Shown here piece after piece: positions 45,348 to 54,955 of a stretch of DNA of 64,000 nt. The translations under genes were made by a program, and so were the position numbers. The notes under the pieces were generated by a model. The model had not been told where the DNA came from. It was given only the letters and a program-made list of their open reading frames with translations, and made no database searches. Position 1 is the first letter of the stretch; each line of letters starts with the position of its first letter. The DNA is from UTCHB3 sp964531325 (lineage in GTDB: Bacteria > Bacteroidota > Ignavibacteria > Ignavibacteriales > Ignavibacteriaceae): positions 1 through 64,000 of the forward strand of contig CAZHCW010000001.1 in the NCBI GenBank assembly GCA_964531325.1. Direction: 5' to 3'.

Positions 45348-46469
45348 TTATTGAATCATCGAATCAATTAATGCCAAAAGGGTCTCAAGTTCATAAGGTT
45401 TTTGCAATGTTGCATCAACTCTTACATCTTCAGGGAACAGCATATTCTTAATCCCGACAGTCCCCGTCGATAAAATTATTTTGATATCCTGATTAAATTT
45501 CCTTATCTCTCTAATCCCGCTCAATCCGTCAATACCATGCATTCTTAGATCTATAATCAACATATCAAACCCCTCATGATCAAGCAATTTTTTGATAGCT
45601 GCTTCTGCTGAAGGAACCGTGGTTATCTGATGCCCGGCAGCGGTTAACAAATCTTCTAAAATCGAAACAAGAAGCACTTCATCGTCTGCAATAAGAATAT
45701 TTATCTGCTCTCCTTTTCGTGTTCTTCTCCGTGCACAGAATGCAGGTAAGATCAGATCAAACCGTGAACCATATCCCGGTTCACTTTCAACTTCTATTGA
45801 ACCGCCATGACTATCGATAATTTTCTTCACTGAGAAAAGACCTATTCCGCTTGTTCTGCCTTTATTCTTGGTTGAGAAATAGGGAATGAAAAGCTTTGAC
45901 TTATTCTCCGGCTGAATACCGATCCCGTCATCCAGAATAGCAATATTCACTTTCGGGTGGGTGTCAACATCGTTGTTATCTTTAATTTCAGATGAACGAA
46001 TATCTTTCACGATAATCCGGATCTCTCCCTTATCTTTGATCGCTTCTACCGAATTTAACAACAAATTTATAAGCACCTGAAACAGTTCAGTTGAATTACC
46101 TCTGAGATCAGAAACCACACTGTCAATTTCTGTGACAATTTTAATCCGTTCAGGTATCGACCGGATCATCGATGATACCACCTCATTAATCAACAACCTT
46201 GTGTTAATCCTGCCGTCCCGTTTGATCTCTGATGTGTCGTCAGAAAGCACTTCAGCAGTTATTTCAGTTGCTCTGTGTGAACAGTGTTCAATATTCTCGA
46301 GAAGGTTCAGGAGATCAGGCTTTCCGGCAAGTTCTTTTTTCAACAGTACAACACTTGCAAAGATGCTGCTGAAAAGATTGTTTATATCATGCGCAGCAAT
46401 TTTATTGCTATTGATAACATCTTCTGGAAATCCCGGGGTCTGCTTGTCATCAGTCATAATATTTTTCAT
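45348..46469 (-). CDS. Sensorless hybrid histidine kinase with C-terminal receiver
   Basis: A 373-residue soluble kinase. The phospho-acceptor region AAHDINNLFSSIFA (His27) is close to the N-terminus, with no sensor or membrane segment before it. The HATPase domain has an N box (FQVLINLLLNSVEAI), G1 (LDDGIGI) and G2 (GIGLFSVKKIIDSHGG). The C-terminal receiver (about 250-373) has IADDE, the acceptor Asp in LIIDLRM and Lys in LQKPYE. It may phosphorylate both its own receiver and the neighbouring CheY-like protein. Its input must come from a partner protein. Start is ATG at 46469 or 46457. Confidence 0.9.
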   Translation of the reverse strand: MKNIMTDDKQTPGFPEDVINSNKIAAHDINNLFSSIFASVVLLKKELAGKPDLLNLLENIEHCSHRATEITAEVLSDDTSEIKRDGRINTRLLINEVVSSMIRSIPERIKIVTEIDSVVSDLRGNSTELFQVLINLLLNSVEAIKDKGEIRIIVKDIRSSEIKDNNDVDTHPKVNIAILDDGIGIQPENKSKLFIPYFSTKNKGRTSGIGLFSVKKIIDSHGGSIEVESEPGYGSRFDLILPAFCARRRTRKGEQINILIADDEVLLVSILEDLLTAAGHQITTVPSAEAAIKKLLDHEGFDMLIIDLRMHGIDGLSGIREIRKFNQDIKIILSTGTVGIKNMLFPEDVRVDATLQKPYELETLLALIDSMIQ

Positions 46470-46538
46470 TTAGAACTTATAAGAAGTTTCGAGATAAAGC
46501 AAAAATAAGTAATTTTACGAGTCACAAATTTAGTTATT

Positions 46539-47123
46539 ATGGATCCGATCAATATTCTTGTACTTGTAGCTTTGGTCTTCTTGATGTCAGCAAACTACGC
46601 CGGCAGTCAAAAAAGTTTAAAAGGTAAAATGGGCCTGGTTGCCCGTCGTGCAACGGGATGGCTGCAAACTGTACCACCAAATGTTCTTGCAGTTTCAACA
46701 CTGCTTCAGTTTTTGGGGTGTTTCCCGATCATAGACACCTGGTTTTTAGGATTTACTCCCGATTCACCGTTGAGAATTCTCTTTTTTTTTCTTTTTTTGC
46801 TCTTCTCATTTACACAAATCAGAAGCTATAAAACATTGAGTGAAAGTTACTCAACGGATATAATGATTTATAAAAACCATCGCCTTGTAAAAAAAGAACT
46901 CTACAGGTTCATCCGCCATCCACAATATTTAAGCCAACTACTTGCTGATTTATGTGTGGGAGTGGCTCTGCTCTCCTCACCGGTAATCATCTTGACACTT
47001 TTGGCAAGTTTCCCGCTCTTGATTTTACGAGCGAAAAAAGAAGAAGAAATGTTGGCATCACATTTTAAAGAAGAATTTTATTTCTATAAAAAAAGTACCG
47101 GATTTTTTCTTCCTTACATCTGA
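46539..47123 (+). CDS. Isoprenylcysteine carboxylmethyltransferase-like membrane methyltransferase
   Basis: A 194-residue integral membrane protein with four or five hydrophobic helices. The C-terminal motif YRFIRHPQYLSQLLADL and the RAKKEEEMLASHFKEEFYFYKK segment define the ICMT/NnrU/PEMT-like methyltransferase group, where the RHP motif binds S-adenosylmethionine. Substrate in bacteria is unknown, likely a lipid or small thiol. It converges with the Ig-like lipoprotein gene, whose stop is only a few bases away. Confidence 0.82.
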   Translation: MDPINILVLVALVFLMSANYAGSQKSLKGKMGLVARRATGWLQTVPPNVLAVSTLLQFLGCFPIIDTWFLGFTPDSPLRILFFFLFLLFSFTQIRSYKTLSESYSTDIMIYKNHRLVKKELYRFIRHPQYLSQLLADLCVGVALLSSPVIILTLLASFPLLILRAKKEEEMLASHFKEEFYFYKKSTGFFLPYI

Positions 47124-47127
47124 TCAG

Positions 47128-48534
47128 CTAACGGACGATACCAGAGAGAACCAATGAGGCTTTTCCATTATCACCGTTTGATTTAATAGTAATTACCAAT
47201 CTGTTCACAGCTACCACCGTATCCAGAGCATCGGCAACAGTGAAAGAAAATGTTGTCCATGCACGACTTTGTGTATCCGGAAGGGTAACTTCTTTGTCGC
47301 CGGTTAATGTGAAGTCTTTCCCTTCACCTGCCACTGTTATTGATGTTCCTTCAGTTAATGGATTACCATTTTGGTCCATCACAGTATAATTGAAGAGCTG
47401 CGAACCGCCATTTGGGATATCAAATCCAAAGGGGGAACAGTTAATTATCGGAACACCTGAGAACAATACCAAGGTGGATTGTCTTATAGTTGCAAAACTT
47501 TCATCAGTGGTCGCAGCCGTTACAGCAGCAAAACCCGGTCCAAAAACAGGATGATTTGGCAAGGGATTTGCCGAATATAAAGTGACAGAAGCCACTCCAA
47601 GTGTGGAAGTGAGTGCCGACCCCTGTATAATGCCCCCCTCAGTCGAAAAATATACTGCAGTTCCCGGCCTTACAGGATTGGAATATTTGTCACCAACATA
47701 GGCTGTAATTATATCTTCAACCCCAAAAATATTATACCCGGGAATATTCACCTTTGCAGGAACACAACTAAAGTGGGCCAGATCAGGAAGCCCCCCGTGA
47801 ATTGTTACAGCAACCGGATTTGAAGAGATTATTCGAGAACCCAAAGATATTGAAGCCGTAACCTGAACCACTCCGGCTTTTGTGCCTGAAGTGAGAACTA
47901 CAGAAGCCTGTCCGTTTGCATCGGTTCGAGTGGACGGAGGATTTAACACGGTTCCTGAACCGGGTGAAGCAGCAAGTACAAAACCAACATTAACTGCATT
48001 ATCGAGATCAAGTGCAATGCCCAATGAATCAACCGCCTGGAAAACAAGTTGAACGCTCTCCAATCCACCCGCACCCTTTATTCCTATATTTGGCACTGAA
48101 GTACCAAATAAATAGATAGAAGCCGGGTTTCTGGTTCCTGTTCCACCACCTCCACCGGAAGCTTTTAGCAAAAGTTTGGAGGCATTGATTGTTCTGTTTG
48201 CAACAGCAAAAACCTTGGTTGTATCAGATGTAAAACCCTCTTTTCGTGCAACAAGAGCAAGTTCCAATCCTGCTTTAATCGTGAATTCGAAAGTATATTT
48301 TCCATTACCATCTGAAACGGCACTCTTGTTAATCGTTGTATCGTTTGAGATACCGGTAAGCGAAATAGCTGCGTTTGCAACCGGAGACCCGGTTGAAAAA
48401 TCGACCACCTCACCATTAATTATTACAGTGCCTGTTTCATCTCCGGTAACGGGATTTGAGGCAGTATCACTTTTTTGACAGCCTGTAAGTATCAAGATGG
48501 GTATCAGAAATAAGATGGTATAAAACTTTTTCAT
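47128..48534 (-). CDS. Surface lipoprotein with carboxypeptidase-regulatory-like and Ig-like (invasin-type) domains
   Basis: A 468-residue lipoprotein. The signal peptide ends in the lipobox ILTGC (Cys 19). A CarboxypepD_reg-like beta sandwich (about 35-125: INGEVVDFSTGSPVANAAISL, DGNGKYTF) is followed by a Gly-rich linker (GGGGG). Next come two or three Ig-like Big_1/invasin-type domains (TDANGQASVVLTSGTKAGVVQVTA; LTSTLGVASVTLYS). Such proteins act as surface adhesins or scaffolds; no enzyme domain is present. It follows on the same strand the genes that begin at 50971 with a spacer of about 80 bp. Confidence 0.82.
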   Translation of the reverse strand: MKKFYTILFLIPILILTGCQKSDTASNPVTGDETGTVIINGEVVDFSTGSPVANAAISLTGISNDTTINKSAVSDGNGKYTFEFTIKAGLELALVARKEGFTSDTTKVFAVANRTINASKLLLKASGGGGGTGTRNPASIYLFGTSVPNIGIKGAGGLESVQLVFQAVDSLGIALDLDNAVNVGFVLAASPGSGTVLNPPSTRTDANGQASVVLTSGTKAGVVQVTASISLGSRIISSNPVAVTIHGGLPDLAHFSCVPAKVNIPGYNIFGVEDIITAYVGDKYSNPVRPGTAVYFSTEGGIIQGSALTSTLGVASVTLYSANPLPNHPVFGPGFAAVTAATTDESFATIRQSTLVLFSGVPIINCSPFGFDIPNGGSQLFNYTVMDQNGNPLTEGTSITVAGEGKDFTLTGDKEVTLPDTQSRAWTTFSFTVADALDTVVAVNRLVITIKSNGDNGKASLVLSGIVR

Positions 48535-48613
48535 GGAACTTTTAGAGTTTAATAAATGAAAACTACTTAAAATACTAATTTACGATGAATTTGAAAACCA
48601 GAAGTACGATAAA

Positions 48614-50971
48614 TCACATTTTTTTAATTAATCTTAAAACTTTGTCGTTTTCATTGGCAAAAGGAGCCACTGAGATCAATTTACCTTCGAGAAAGTTTAT
48701 GTATGTAACTCTCGACATTTTATCAGCAAAGTTCCCGGAATTTCCCAGATAAGGGATTGTTAATAATATTCCTCGCTCAGGCTCAACGTAAAACCGGTTA
48801 AGAGTACCACTCCCGAAAAAATTTTTTGTCCCCGAAAAAGGAGAAAAAGGATTAATTGCAGATGTAAATTGCGTATCATAAAATCCGCTCATTCCTGCGG
48901 TCTCCAATACTAAAACATTAGATATGCCACCCATCAGATTACTAAGTATGTGCCTTGGATTAAAAATATTCTCGTTCCCCCACAACCACATTATAAGGTT
49001 GTTTCCATATTTTTTTTCAATGGAAGAAAGGGCTTCAGTGAAACTTTTTCGTATTATCTGGTCGCGGTCTTCAACAGGTGCAGTATTTCTTAGATCATAC
49101 ACCTGAGCATTTTTTTCGAGTGACAATTCCTTTAATCGGGCAATTGGAAAACCTCCAACCCCAAAAAAGATTTCAAAATCTTCTTTTGTAAACTCGTCAC
49201 CAAAAATATTTACAGTAAAATATTTTAAAAATTCAGCCATAATCAAGGGCGCTTGAAGCCCTGAAAGATATTCGCCACTCCAGCCGGAAATAACCTTTAG
49301 CGACTGCGTGATATTTGTATCTTTATTTGTTACTCCTGAGAAAGCATTTACGATTAGTGGAACCATTTTGAGACTAAAGTCGGAAGTTACATCATTAAGC
49401 AGGAATGAAGCGATATTTTTACCCTCGGGTTTTTGGAGCCAGGTTCTTTCAACAACAGCAGGGATTAAACGGAAAAATCCGTCCACTGTCAGGTTCCCCG
49501 ATTCCGTTACCTTTACAACATCCGCCTCATCCTCTTTCGGTCGCTTAACTTCTGATTCCTTCTCAACAACAGGTTTTACCTTTTTTCTTGATGGTTTTTT
49601 CTTCTTTGAAGAAGGCTCTTGTGTCTCTTTTTGTGCAACGCTTTTTGTTGAGATTACCTTAACAGGTTCACTCTTTAATTTATATAGAATTTCTGTATTG
49701 GCATCATAGCTAAAATATTTTGTAGAAACGCCTTCCGTCCAAAATCCCAAACCCGAGTTAAGAAACGCTGCTGAATTAAAACCTGTGAGATAGAAGCTCT
49801 CGGCAAAATATACTTTTAAGACTTCAGTGGAATCGGAATTATAGATATCTTCTCCCGGTTCTTTACCGGTGATCACCTCACCGGAGCTACCGATAAGAAT
49901 TTCCAACAACTCCGGACCACTTTCCTTTATTTTAATCGTGTCTTTGTGAAGAGTAATTTTCCCTTTAATTTTGCCATTAACTATCAGGTTACCCCGGTCA
50001 TCAAATTGTGTGGTTGTTTTCTGTCTTAAGTCCCTCTTTGAAGTGAGAAGTACCCACGATTCGTCCCCCTTCATCCCGAGCGAGAGCACAGGCACACCGG
50101 GAACAGTAACACCCGACCCCCTCGTCCCAGCCACATCAAACGAAACTGTGTAATATTTTCCGGGGAATGTGTACGACCCGTTCAGAGAGACAAACGCCCC
50201 CTTTATACCTGAAATTTCTTTATAAGAAACGCTGTTGTCTCCTGTTAATCCGAGCTGCGCCCTCAAATTAATCTCTTCCCTCAAGAGATATTCCCTGATT
50301 TTTGAATATTCTTTCACCCGTGTTGAATCAACAGGTCCCCCAAAAACGGTGGAGGCTTTCTCAATTCCCAACTTTTCCTTCATTAAACCGGTAAGATCAC
50401 CCGGATTAAATTTCCCCTCTTCCCTGAAATTCTCAAGAAGTGTAAGCAGAATTATATCTTTAACATTCCAATTGCCGGGTTTGATGTCCGTTGCAGAAAA
50501 TTCACTCTGAATAACTACATTTTTAGAGTTGATGCAGTAATTAATTCCCTCAGTATAAGCTTGAAGCAGAGGCAGGGTTCCTGCATTAATCTCTTTTAGT
50601 TGTGAAGCAGCTTTTTCAGGGAGCATTAATTGTCGCAAAAATTTATCTGTATTTACCATTTTTGCACCAAAAAATTCAGAGAGCCTCCCCTCTGCAACAA
50701 GTCTGTTATATTCCATTTCAAGCAGTCTGTCCCTGGCGTGTAAATAACCCAGAGTGAATAACATATCTTTTGCATTGGAAGCTTTAATAAAAGGTATCCC
50801 TTCGCTGCTCGTATAAATTACTACACTGTCAAGCAGACCGTCAGCTTCAAACTCCCCTTCGTAATCGGGAACGGAAGTGCCAAGAATCGATTTAAAGAAG
50901 AAATAGACAACCACTGAGAGAATAATTACTGTTATCAGAGGTGCTACAAGATATTTTACTAATTTTTCCAT
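48614..50971 (-). CDS. Penicillin acylase family (S45) protein, catalytic Ser apparently missing
   Basis: A 785-residue protein anchored by an N-terminal transmembrane helix (about 8-28). The alpha-chain motifs of peptidase family S45 are present: SSEGIPFIKASNAKDMLFTLGYLHARDRLLEMEYNRLVAEGRLSEFFG. After the usual spacer (about 240-275) there is no Ser-Asn-x-Trp that would start the beta chain. Instead SYKEISGIKGAFVSLNG is followed by the normal strand VPGVPVLSLGMKGDESWVLLTS. A Lys-rich insert (KKKKPSRKKVKP, near residue 460) splits the later part. It is probably not self-processed and may be inactive. It lies 4 bp after the Omp85 gene. Confidence 0.8.
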   Translation of the reverse strand: MEKLVKYLVAPLITVIILSVVVYFFFKSILGTSVPDYEGEFEADGLLDSVVIYTSSEGIPFIKASNAKDMLFTLGYLHARDRLLEMEYNRLVAEGRLSEFFGAKMVNTDKFLRQLMLPEKAASQLKEINAGTLPLLQAYTEGINYCINSKNVVIQSEFSATDIKPGNWNVKDIILLTLLENFREEGKFNPGDLTGLMKEKLGIEKASTVFGGPVDSTRVKEYSKIREYLLREEINLRAQLGLTGDNSVSYKEISGIKGAFVSLNGSYTFPGKYYTVSFDVAGTRGSGVTVPGVPVLSLGMKGDESWVLLTSKRDLRQKTTTQFDDRGNLIVNGKIKGKITLHKDTIKIKESGPELLEILIGSSGEVITGKEPGEDIYNSDSTEVLKVYFAESFYLTGFNSAAFLNSGLGFWTEGVSTKYFSYDANTEILYKLKSEPVKVISTKSVAQKETQEPSSKKKKPSRKKVKPVVEKESEVKRPKEDEADVVKVTESGNLTVDGFFRLIPAVVERTWLQKPEGKNIASFLLNDVTSDFSLKMVPLIVNAFSGVTNKDTNITQSLKVISGWSGEYLSGLQAPLIMAEFLKYFTVNIFGDEFTKEDFEIFFGVGGFPIARLKELSLEKNAQVYDLRNTAPVEDRDQIIRKSFTEALSSIEKKYGNNLIMWLWGNENIFNPRHILSNLMGGISNVLVLETAGMSGFYDTQFTSAINPFSPFSGTKNFFGSGTLNRFYVEPERGILLTIPYLGNSGNFADKMSRVTYINFLEGKLISVAPFANENDKVLRLIKKM

Positions 50972-50975
50972 ACAC

Positions 50976-52721
50976 TCAAAATTGGTTGATTATTCCAAAA
51001 TGGATTTTACCATCACTAAACCCCTCACCGGAAGCAAGGGCATAACTTACACTTAACAGACCAATGCCTGTTTCAAAACTCATACCAAACCCGTATCCGT
51101 TTTTAAACGCACTTGTTTCTGAAATTTTTCTTGATTCATCTCCATTTACGAGATAATATCCTGAGTCAAAAAAAGCAAACAGGTATGACCGTCGTGAAAT
51201 CAGATATCTGTATTCAATATTAGACCATGCCACCCTGTTACCCCTGAATTGCTCCTCCCGGTATCCTCTAAGGGTCGAATTACCCCCAAGCTTAAAGTAG
51301 TCGCTCTCCTCAATAAAATCCCCCTGAATCTCTCTCACGCTTACTCCCAGGGCAAGAATATTCCTGTTAAATATTTCGAGGAATAAATCGAAATCAAAAT
51401 TAATCTTTTTTAAGTTTACTTGAAGTATCTGATTGGGTGTTATGAACTCGGCAGGTCCATTTATTTTTTTGTTGGAGATGGAAAAGGATGAAAAGAAATT
51501 GATTCCGCTAACGGGTGAAACCGGGTCATCCCGGGTGTCGTATCTTAGCCCAATTCCCCCGGTTAAGATTGAAGAGTTATAAACCGTAAAAACCGGTTTC
51601 TCGAACAGTGTAGGAATAATTGATTGTGATGTTATGGTTGCAGTGAATGCAAAATTCTCGCCCGTTTGATAGTCAGCCGTCAGTTCAATAAATCGATCAA
51701 CATAAATTGTGTCCTGTTTCCTTTGGTAAAGCCGGGGTGAGATATTAAGGGGTAGCCCAAAAAGGAAAGGTTCGAGATACCGGAGATCAAGCTCCTGCGA
51801 ATTCCTGTCGAGTTGTTGCCATTTAAAACTGAAATTCCTTCCCGTTCCAAAAAGATTTCGCATATTTATATTCACAAGTCCCGTTAGATAACCCGCCTCC
51901 TCGTTTCGAGCAGGTGGAATGTAACCTATAATCCCGTCGAAGTTATTAGTGTTTGCCTCTTTCACCGTGATTTTTAATATCCCCTCTTTTCCTTCGTCAA
52001 AATAAAATTCAGGGTCGGTGACAGGTTCAAAAAATCGTAGTCTGTTTAATCGCGAAGTCAATAATCTGTTGTTCTCGGGATAATAAATATCACCCGCCTT
52101 TACTTTGATTTCTCTTAAAATTACATCGGCAGAAGTATTTTCATTCCCGACAATTTCGATTTTAGATATCACAGCCTTAAGATTTGGATCGATTGTAATA
52201 TTGAGTTGAACCGAAGAAGTGGAAGAATCTTCAGAAATTTCCAACTCAAAAGAGTTTACAACAATCTTTGCAAAGGGATAGCCTTTTTTTTCAAGTTCAT
52301 CAAGAATTTCCGAAAAGATGGTCTTTATTTCTCGTTCATCATAAGGGCTTCCCTCACTAAATTCTATTGACCTCATCCCCATAATCAATGAATCTGATCC
52401 GGAAAGAAATTTTAATGATTTTAGTTCAGCCCTGGGACCGGCTGATATTTTTACTGAAATTTTTGAGGTAATGGAATCTGTTGTTATAACTTCCGTATTG
52501 AGTTTATGATGGAAGTAACCACCGGAGTTTAATCTGGTGGAAATACGATGATTTAAAGAATCAAGGTTAAAAAGATCGGTTTTTATGGGAAAAACAATTC
52601 CCAAATCGGAAGTTAACTCTTTTTGTTCTAATGGCAGATCCCCGAAAAATTCGATTCCGGTTATCGATTGGCAAAACAGAGGTGAGTAAAGAAATAGAAA
52701 AAAAAGCTTAAAGCATTTCAT
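50976..52721 (-). CDS. Omp85-family outer membrane protein (BamA/TamA-like) with POTRA domains
   Basis: A 581-residue outer-membrane protein. A signal peptide (KCFKLFFLFLYSPLFCQ) precedes about three POTRA-like alpha/beta modules (about 20-250; the third has ISKIEIVGNENTSADVILREIKVKAGD) and a 16-strand barrel. The barrel carries the YFKLGGNSTLRGYREEQF motif, the VRGF/Y substrate-binding motif of Omp85 proteins, and ends in Phe. With fewer than five POTRAs it is more like TamA or a dedicated translocase than BamA. The start overlaps the end of the pfkB-type gene by 14 bp. Confidence 0.9.
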   Translation of the reverse strand: MKCFKLFFLFLYSPLFCQSITGIEFFGDLPLEQKELTSDLGIVFPIKTDLFNLDSLNHRISTRLNSGGYFHHKLNTEVITTDSITSKISVKISAGPRAELKSLKFLSGSDSLIMGMRSIEFSEGSPYDEREIKTIFSEILDELEKKGYPFAKIVVNSFELEISEDSSTSSVQLNITIDPNLKAVISKIEIVGNENTSADVILREIKVKAGDIYYPENNRLLTSRLNRLRFFEPVTDPEFYFDEGKEGILKITVKEANTNNFDGIIGYIPPARNEEAGYLTGLVNINMRNLFGTGRNFSFKWQQLDRNSQELDLRYLEPFLFGLPLNISPRLYQRKQDTIYVDRFIELTADYQTGENFAFTATITSQSIIPTLFEKPVFTVYNSSILTGGIGLRYDTRDDPVSPVSGINFFSSFSISNKKINGPAEFITPNQILQVNLKKINFDFDLFLEIFNRNILALGVSVREIQGDFIEESDYFKLGGNSTLRGYREEQFRGNRVAWSNIEYRYLISRRSYLFAFFDSGYYLVNGDESRKISETSAFKNGYGFGMSFETGIGLLSVSYALASGEGFSDGKIHFGIINQF

Positions 52722-53670
52722 TCATCAGGTTCATTTTCTTGCCTATGGGCTCAATCAGAATATCATTCAGCAGGTGTTCTATGTCGGCATAATCTACCTC
52801 ACAAACTGATACACTGCCGGCATTGGCAGCACCACAACTTGTAGCCATCCTCAAAATATCTGTTAATACCTCATCATTATACAAGCCATACACAAGCCCT
52901 GCCACAAACGCATCACCACTCCCTGTTTCGTCAATAACTTTTACTTCAGGGGGTGTAACTTTGTGAATAAACCCAAAATGATTCATGTAAACCGGAGAAT
53001 CTCCATCGGTAATTATTCCAATTTTAACTCCAAGTTTATGAAACTCCTCAAGAGCCCTGATAACATCTGCTTCATCTTCTATCTTTTTACCAAAATATTC
53101 AGACGCTTCTTTTTTGTTGATATGCAGAATCGCAGGCTGTTCTTTTATTGCAAGTTCAAGTGCTTTCCCGTATGTATCAACGACGGCTGTCTTGTCATAT
53201 TTTTCAGCAATTTGAACTCCATAAGCAAAAATATCATCACAAGCAGGAGACGGGCTGCTTCCGGAAAAAACAACATACTCACAATTTTGGATCATTTTTT
53301 CAAGTTTAAACTTAAATTCATTCACTTCTTCAGGTGTAATAACTGAATTTTCGCCAAAAAGATGGGTAACTCTTACCGGTTCATCCTCAATTACAATGGT
53401 TCCACTTCTGGTTTCTGATTTCACAGCAATGGCAGTAAAGTTAATTCCCTCCGCCGTCATGGTAGCTCTTAGTCTTCTACCGTTATCACCACCAAGAAAT
53501 GTGCATGCAAGGTTTTTTATTCCCATTTTATTCAACTGGCGACTCACATTAATCCCCTTCCCACCAGCATAATAACTCTGTTTATGAGCTCTGTTAGCCT
53601 CACCTCTCATAACTTTTGAGAAATGTAACCTCTGCTCAATTATCGGATTAAGTGTTACTGTAAGTATCAA
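52708..53670 (-). CDS. 1-phosphofructokinase / tagatose-6-P kinase family PfkB sugar kinase
   Basis: A 320-residue ribokinase-like sugar-phosphate kinase of the FruK/LacC type. N-terminal LTVTLNPIIEQRLHF and the YYAGGKGINVSRQLNKMG motif bind the sugar phosphate. The C-terminal VIDETGSGDAFVAGLVYG holds the catalytic Asp and anion hole. It probably phosphorylates fructose-1-phosphate or a related hexose phosphate with ATP in the cytosol. It is in an operon-like run on the minus strand, 9 bp after the GWxTD gene, and overlaps the Omp85 gene. Confidence 0.88.
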   Translation of the reverse strand: MILTVTLNPIIEQRLHFSKVMRGEANRAHKQSYYAGGKGINVSRQLNKMGIKNLACTFLGGDNGRRLRATMTAEGINFTAIAVKSETRSGTIVIEDEPVRVTHLFGENSVITPEEVNEFKFKLEKMIQNCEYVVFSGSSPSPACDDIFAYGVQIAEKYDKTAVVDTYGKALELAIKEQPAILHINKKEASEYFGKKIEDEADVIRALEEFHKLGVKIGIITDGDSPVYMNHFGFIHKVTPPEVKVIDETGSGDAFVAGLVYGLYNDEVLTDILRMATSCGAANAGSVSVCEVDYADIEHLLNDILIEPIGKKMNLMNEML

Positions 53671-53679
53671 TTTTTGCTC

Positions 53680-54954
53680 CTAATATCTGTACCGGTATTC
53701 TCCAAAAAACGGAGTGACCAAACGATAATCTCCAAATCCGGTCTGATCAACGAATATAAATCTGCGGTTGATGTCGTAGTAGTCCCAAATTTCATAAGGT
53801 TTGCTGTCATATTCAAAGGGATGTCTCTCAACATTGTTGGGTGAACCGAGAGTAACATAAACCATTCCCATATCACTCCTCCACCCCTCTAACATCTGTT
53901 TAAAGTTTTTGTTTGCAAACTCAATTCTTCTATAATACTCATTAAAAACCTCGTTTTCAGATGTTCCTTGAGTCGGGTCTTTTTTCTCCCAAAATTCCAT
54001 AAAACGATCAAGTTTTTCCGCAAAATCTTTCCCATCCTGAATAAAATCAATTTCATCAGGTCCGGCAATATAAATCATTTGGTCAGAGGCTTTTTCCAGG
54101 TCTTTAAGCGTTGAAGGCATTCCTGACCATCTGGAAAAAAATGATTTTGTGCTCACAATTACAGTTTTATCGTCAACAAACGGTGCACTGATTACCATCC
54201 GGTATTCACCCATTCCGGCATCTTTAAAATCGAATGTGTAAAAAAGCTGGGTATTCCCCATTTTTAGTTTTTCAATCTTTTTGTCGGTAAACAACGGATT
54301 GTTTTTTGTATCAACTATTGTGTATGTTAGTTCCAGATCCCTTTCAGTAGAGGAATAAACTTCAAAAAATACGGGAATTCCACCCTTCTGAGCTGCAACA
54401 TTTCGGGAAAGATTGGGAACAATCTTTACTGTCCCGGTTTCAGAAGTGGTTTTGCTTGAAATCAACATGATATCACTAATAGCAAGCTCCTGATCAAAAG
54501 TACGAACAGGAACTTCAGCCTCTGCTCTATACTCTCTACGCGAATCCAAATCTTCTACAAGAATCGTGAAATAATATTTTCCGGGAGGAAGTTTAAATGA
54601 TCGCGCTGAAAGATTGTAGTCAGATTTTGAATTTGTTTTGTTAAAATCCATCAATTCAATCTTCTCAGTCCACGATTTCTCAGTAATGAGTTTTAATTTA
54701 TTTTCATCATTCACTGTTACCGAAACCGAGTATTCAGCACGAAATTTTTCACCGGCTTTTATAAAACTTAATTTCTCAAATGGAAGTTGAAGGAAAAAAT
54801 CAACTTTGGTATTGGCACTGTCGCCTGAATAAAAATTATAGATATCAAAATAGAACACAGGTTCACGACTGTAATCCTGTGGCTTGCCCTGGTCAGGTTG
54901 GGCATTAACTCCGGCTGTGAGGAGCAGAATAAAAAATAAAAATAATCTTTTCAT
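53680..54954 (-). CDS. GWxTD domain-containing exported protein
   Basis: A 424-residue exported protein. A signal peptide (KRLFLFFILLLTAGVNAQ) is followed by beta-rich domains and a C-terminal GWxTD-type module: LEGWRSDMGMVYVTLGSPNNVE, then YEIWDYY and RRFIFVDQTGFGDYRLV. GWxTD proteins are common in Bacteroidota, Ignavibacteria and Acidobacteria and have no known function. ATG at 54954 is used because it gives the signal peptide and lies 1 bp after the rimO stop; a longer frame upstream would overlap rimO. GAGAGAG precedes the ATG. Confidence 0.85.
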   Translation of the reverse strand: MKRLFLFFILLLTAGVNAQPDQGKPQDYSREPVFYFDIYNFYSGDSANTKVDFFLQLPFEKLSFIKAGEKFRAEYSVSVTVNDENKLKLITEKSWTEKIELMDFNKTNSKSDYNLSARSFKLPPGKYYFTILVEDLDSRREYRAEAEVPVRTFDQELAISDIMLISSKTTSETGTVKIVPNLSRNVAAQKGGIPVFFEVYSSTERDLELTYTIVDTKNNPLFTDKKIEKLKMGNTQLFYTFDFKDAGMGEYRMVISAPFVDDKTVIVSTKSFFSRWSGMPSTLKDLEKASDQMIYIAGPDEIDFIQDGKDFAEKLDRFMEFWEKKDPTQGTSENEVFNEYYRRIEFANKNFKQMLEGWRSDMGMVYVTLGSPNNVERHPFEYDSKPYEIWDYYDINRRFIFVDQTGFGDYRLVTPFFGEYRYRY

Positions 54955-54955
54955 A

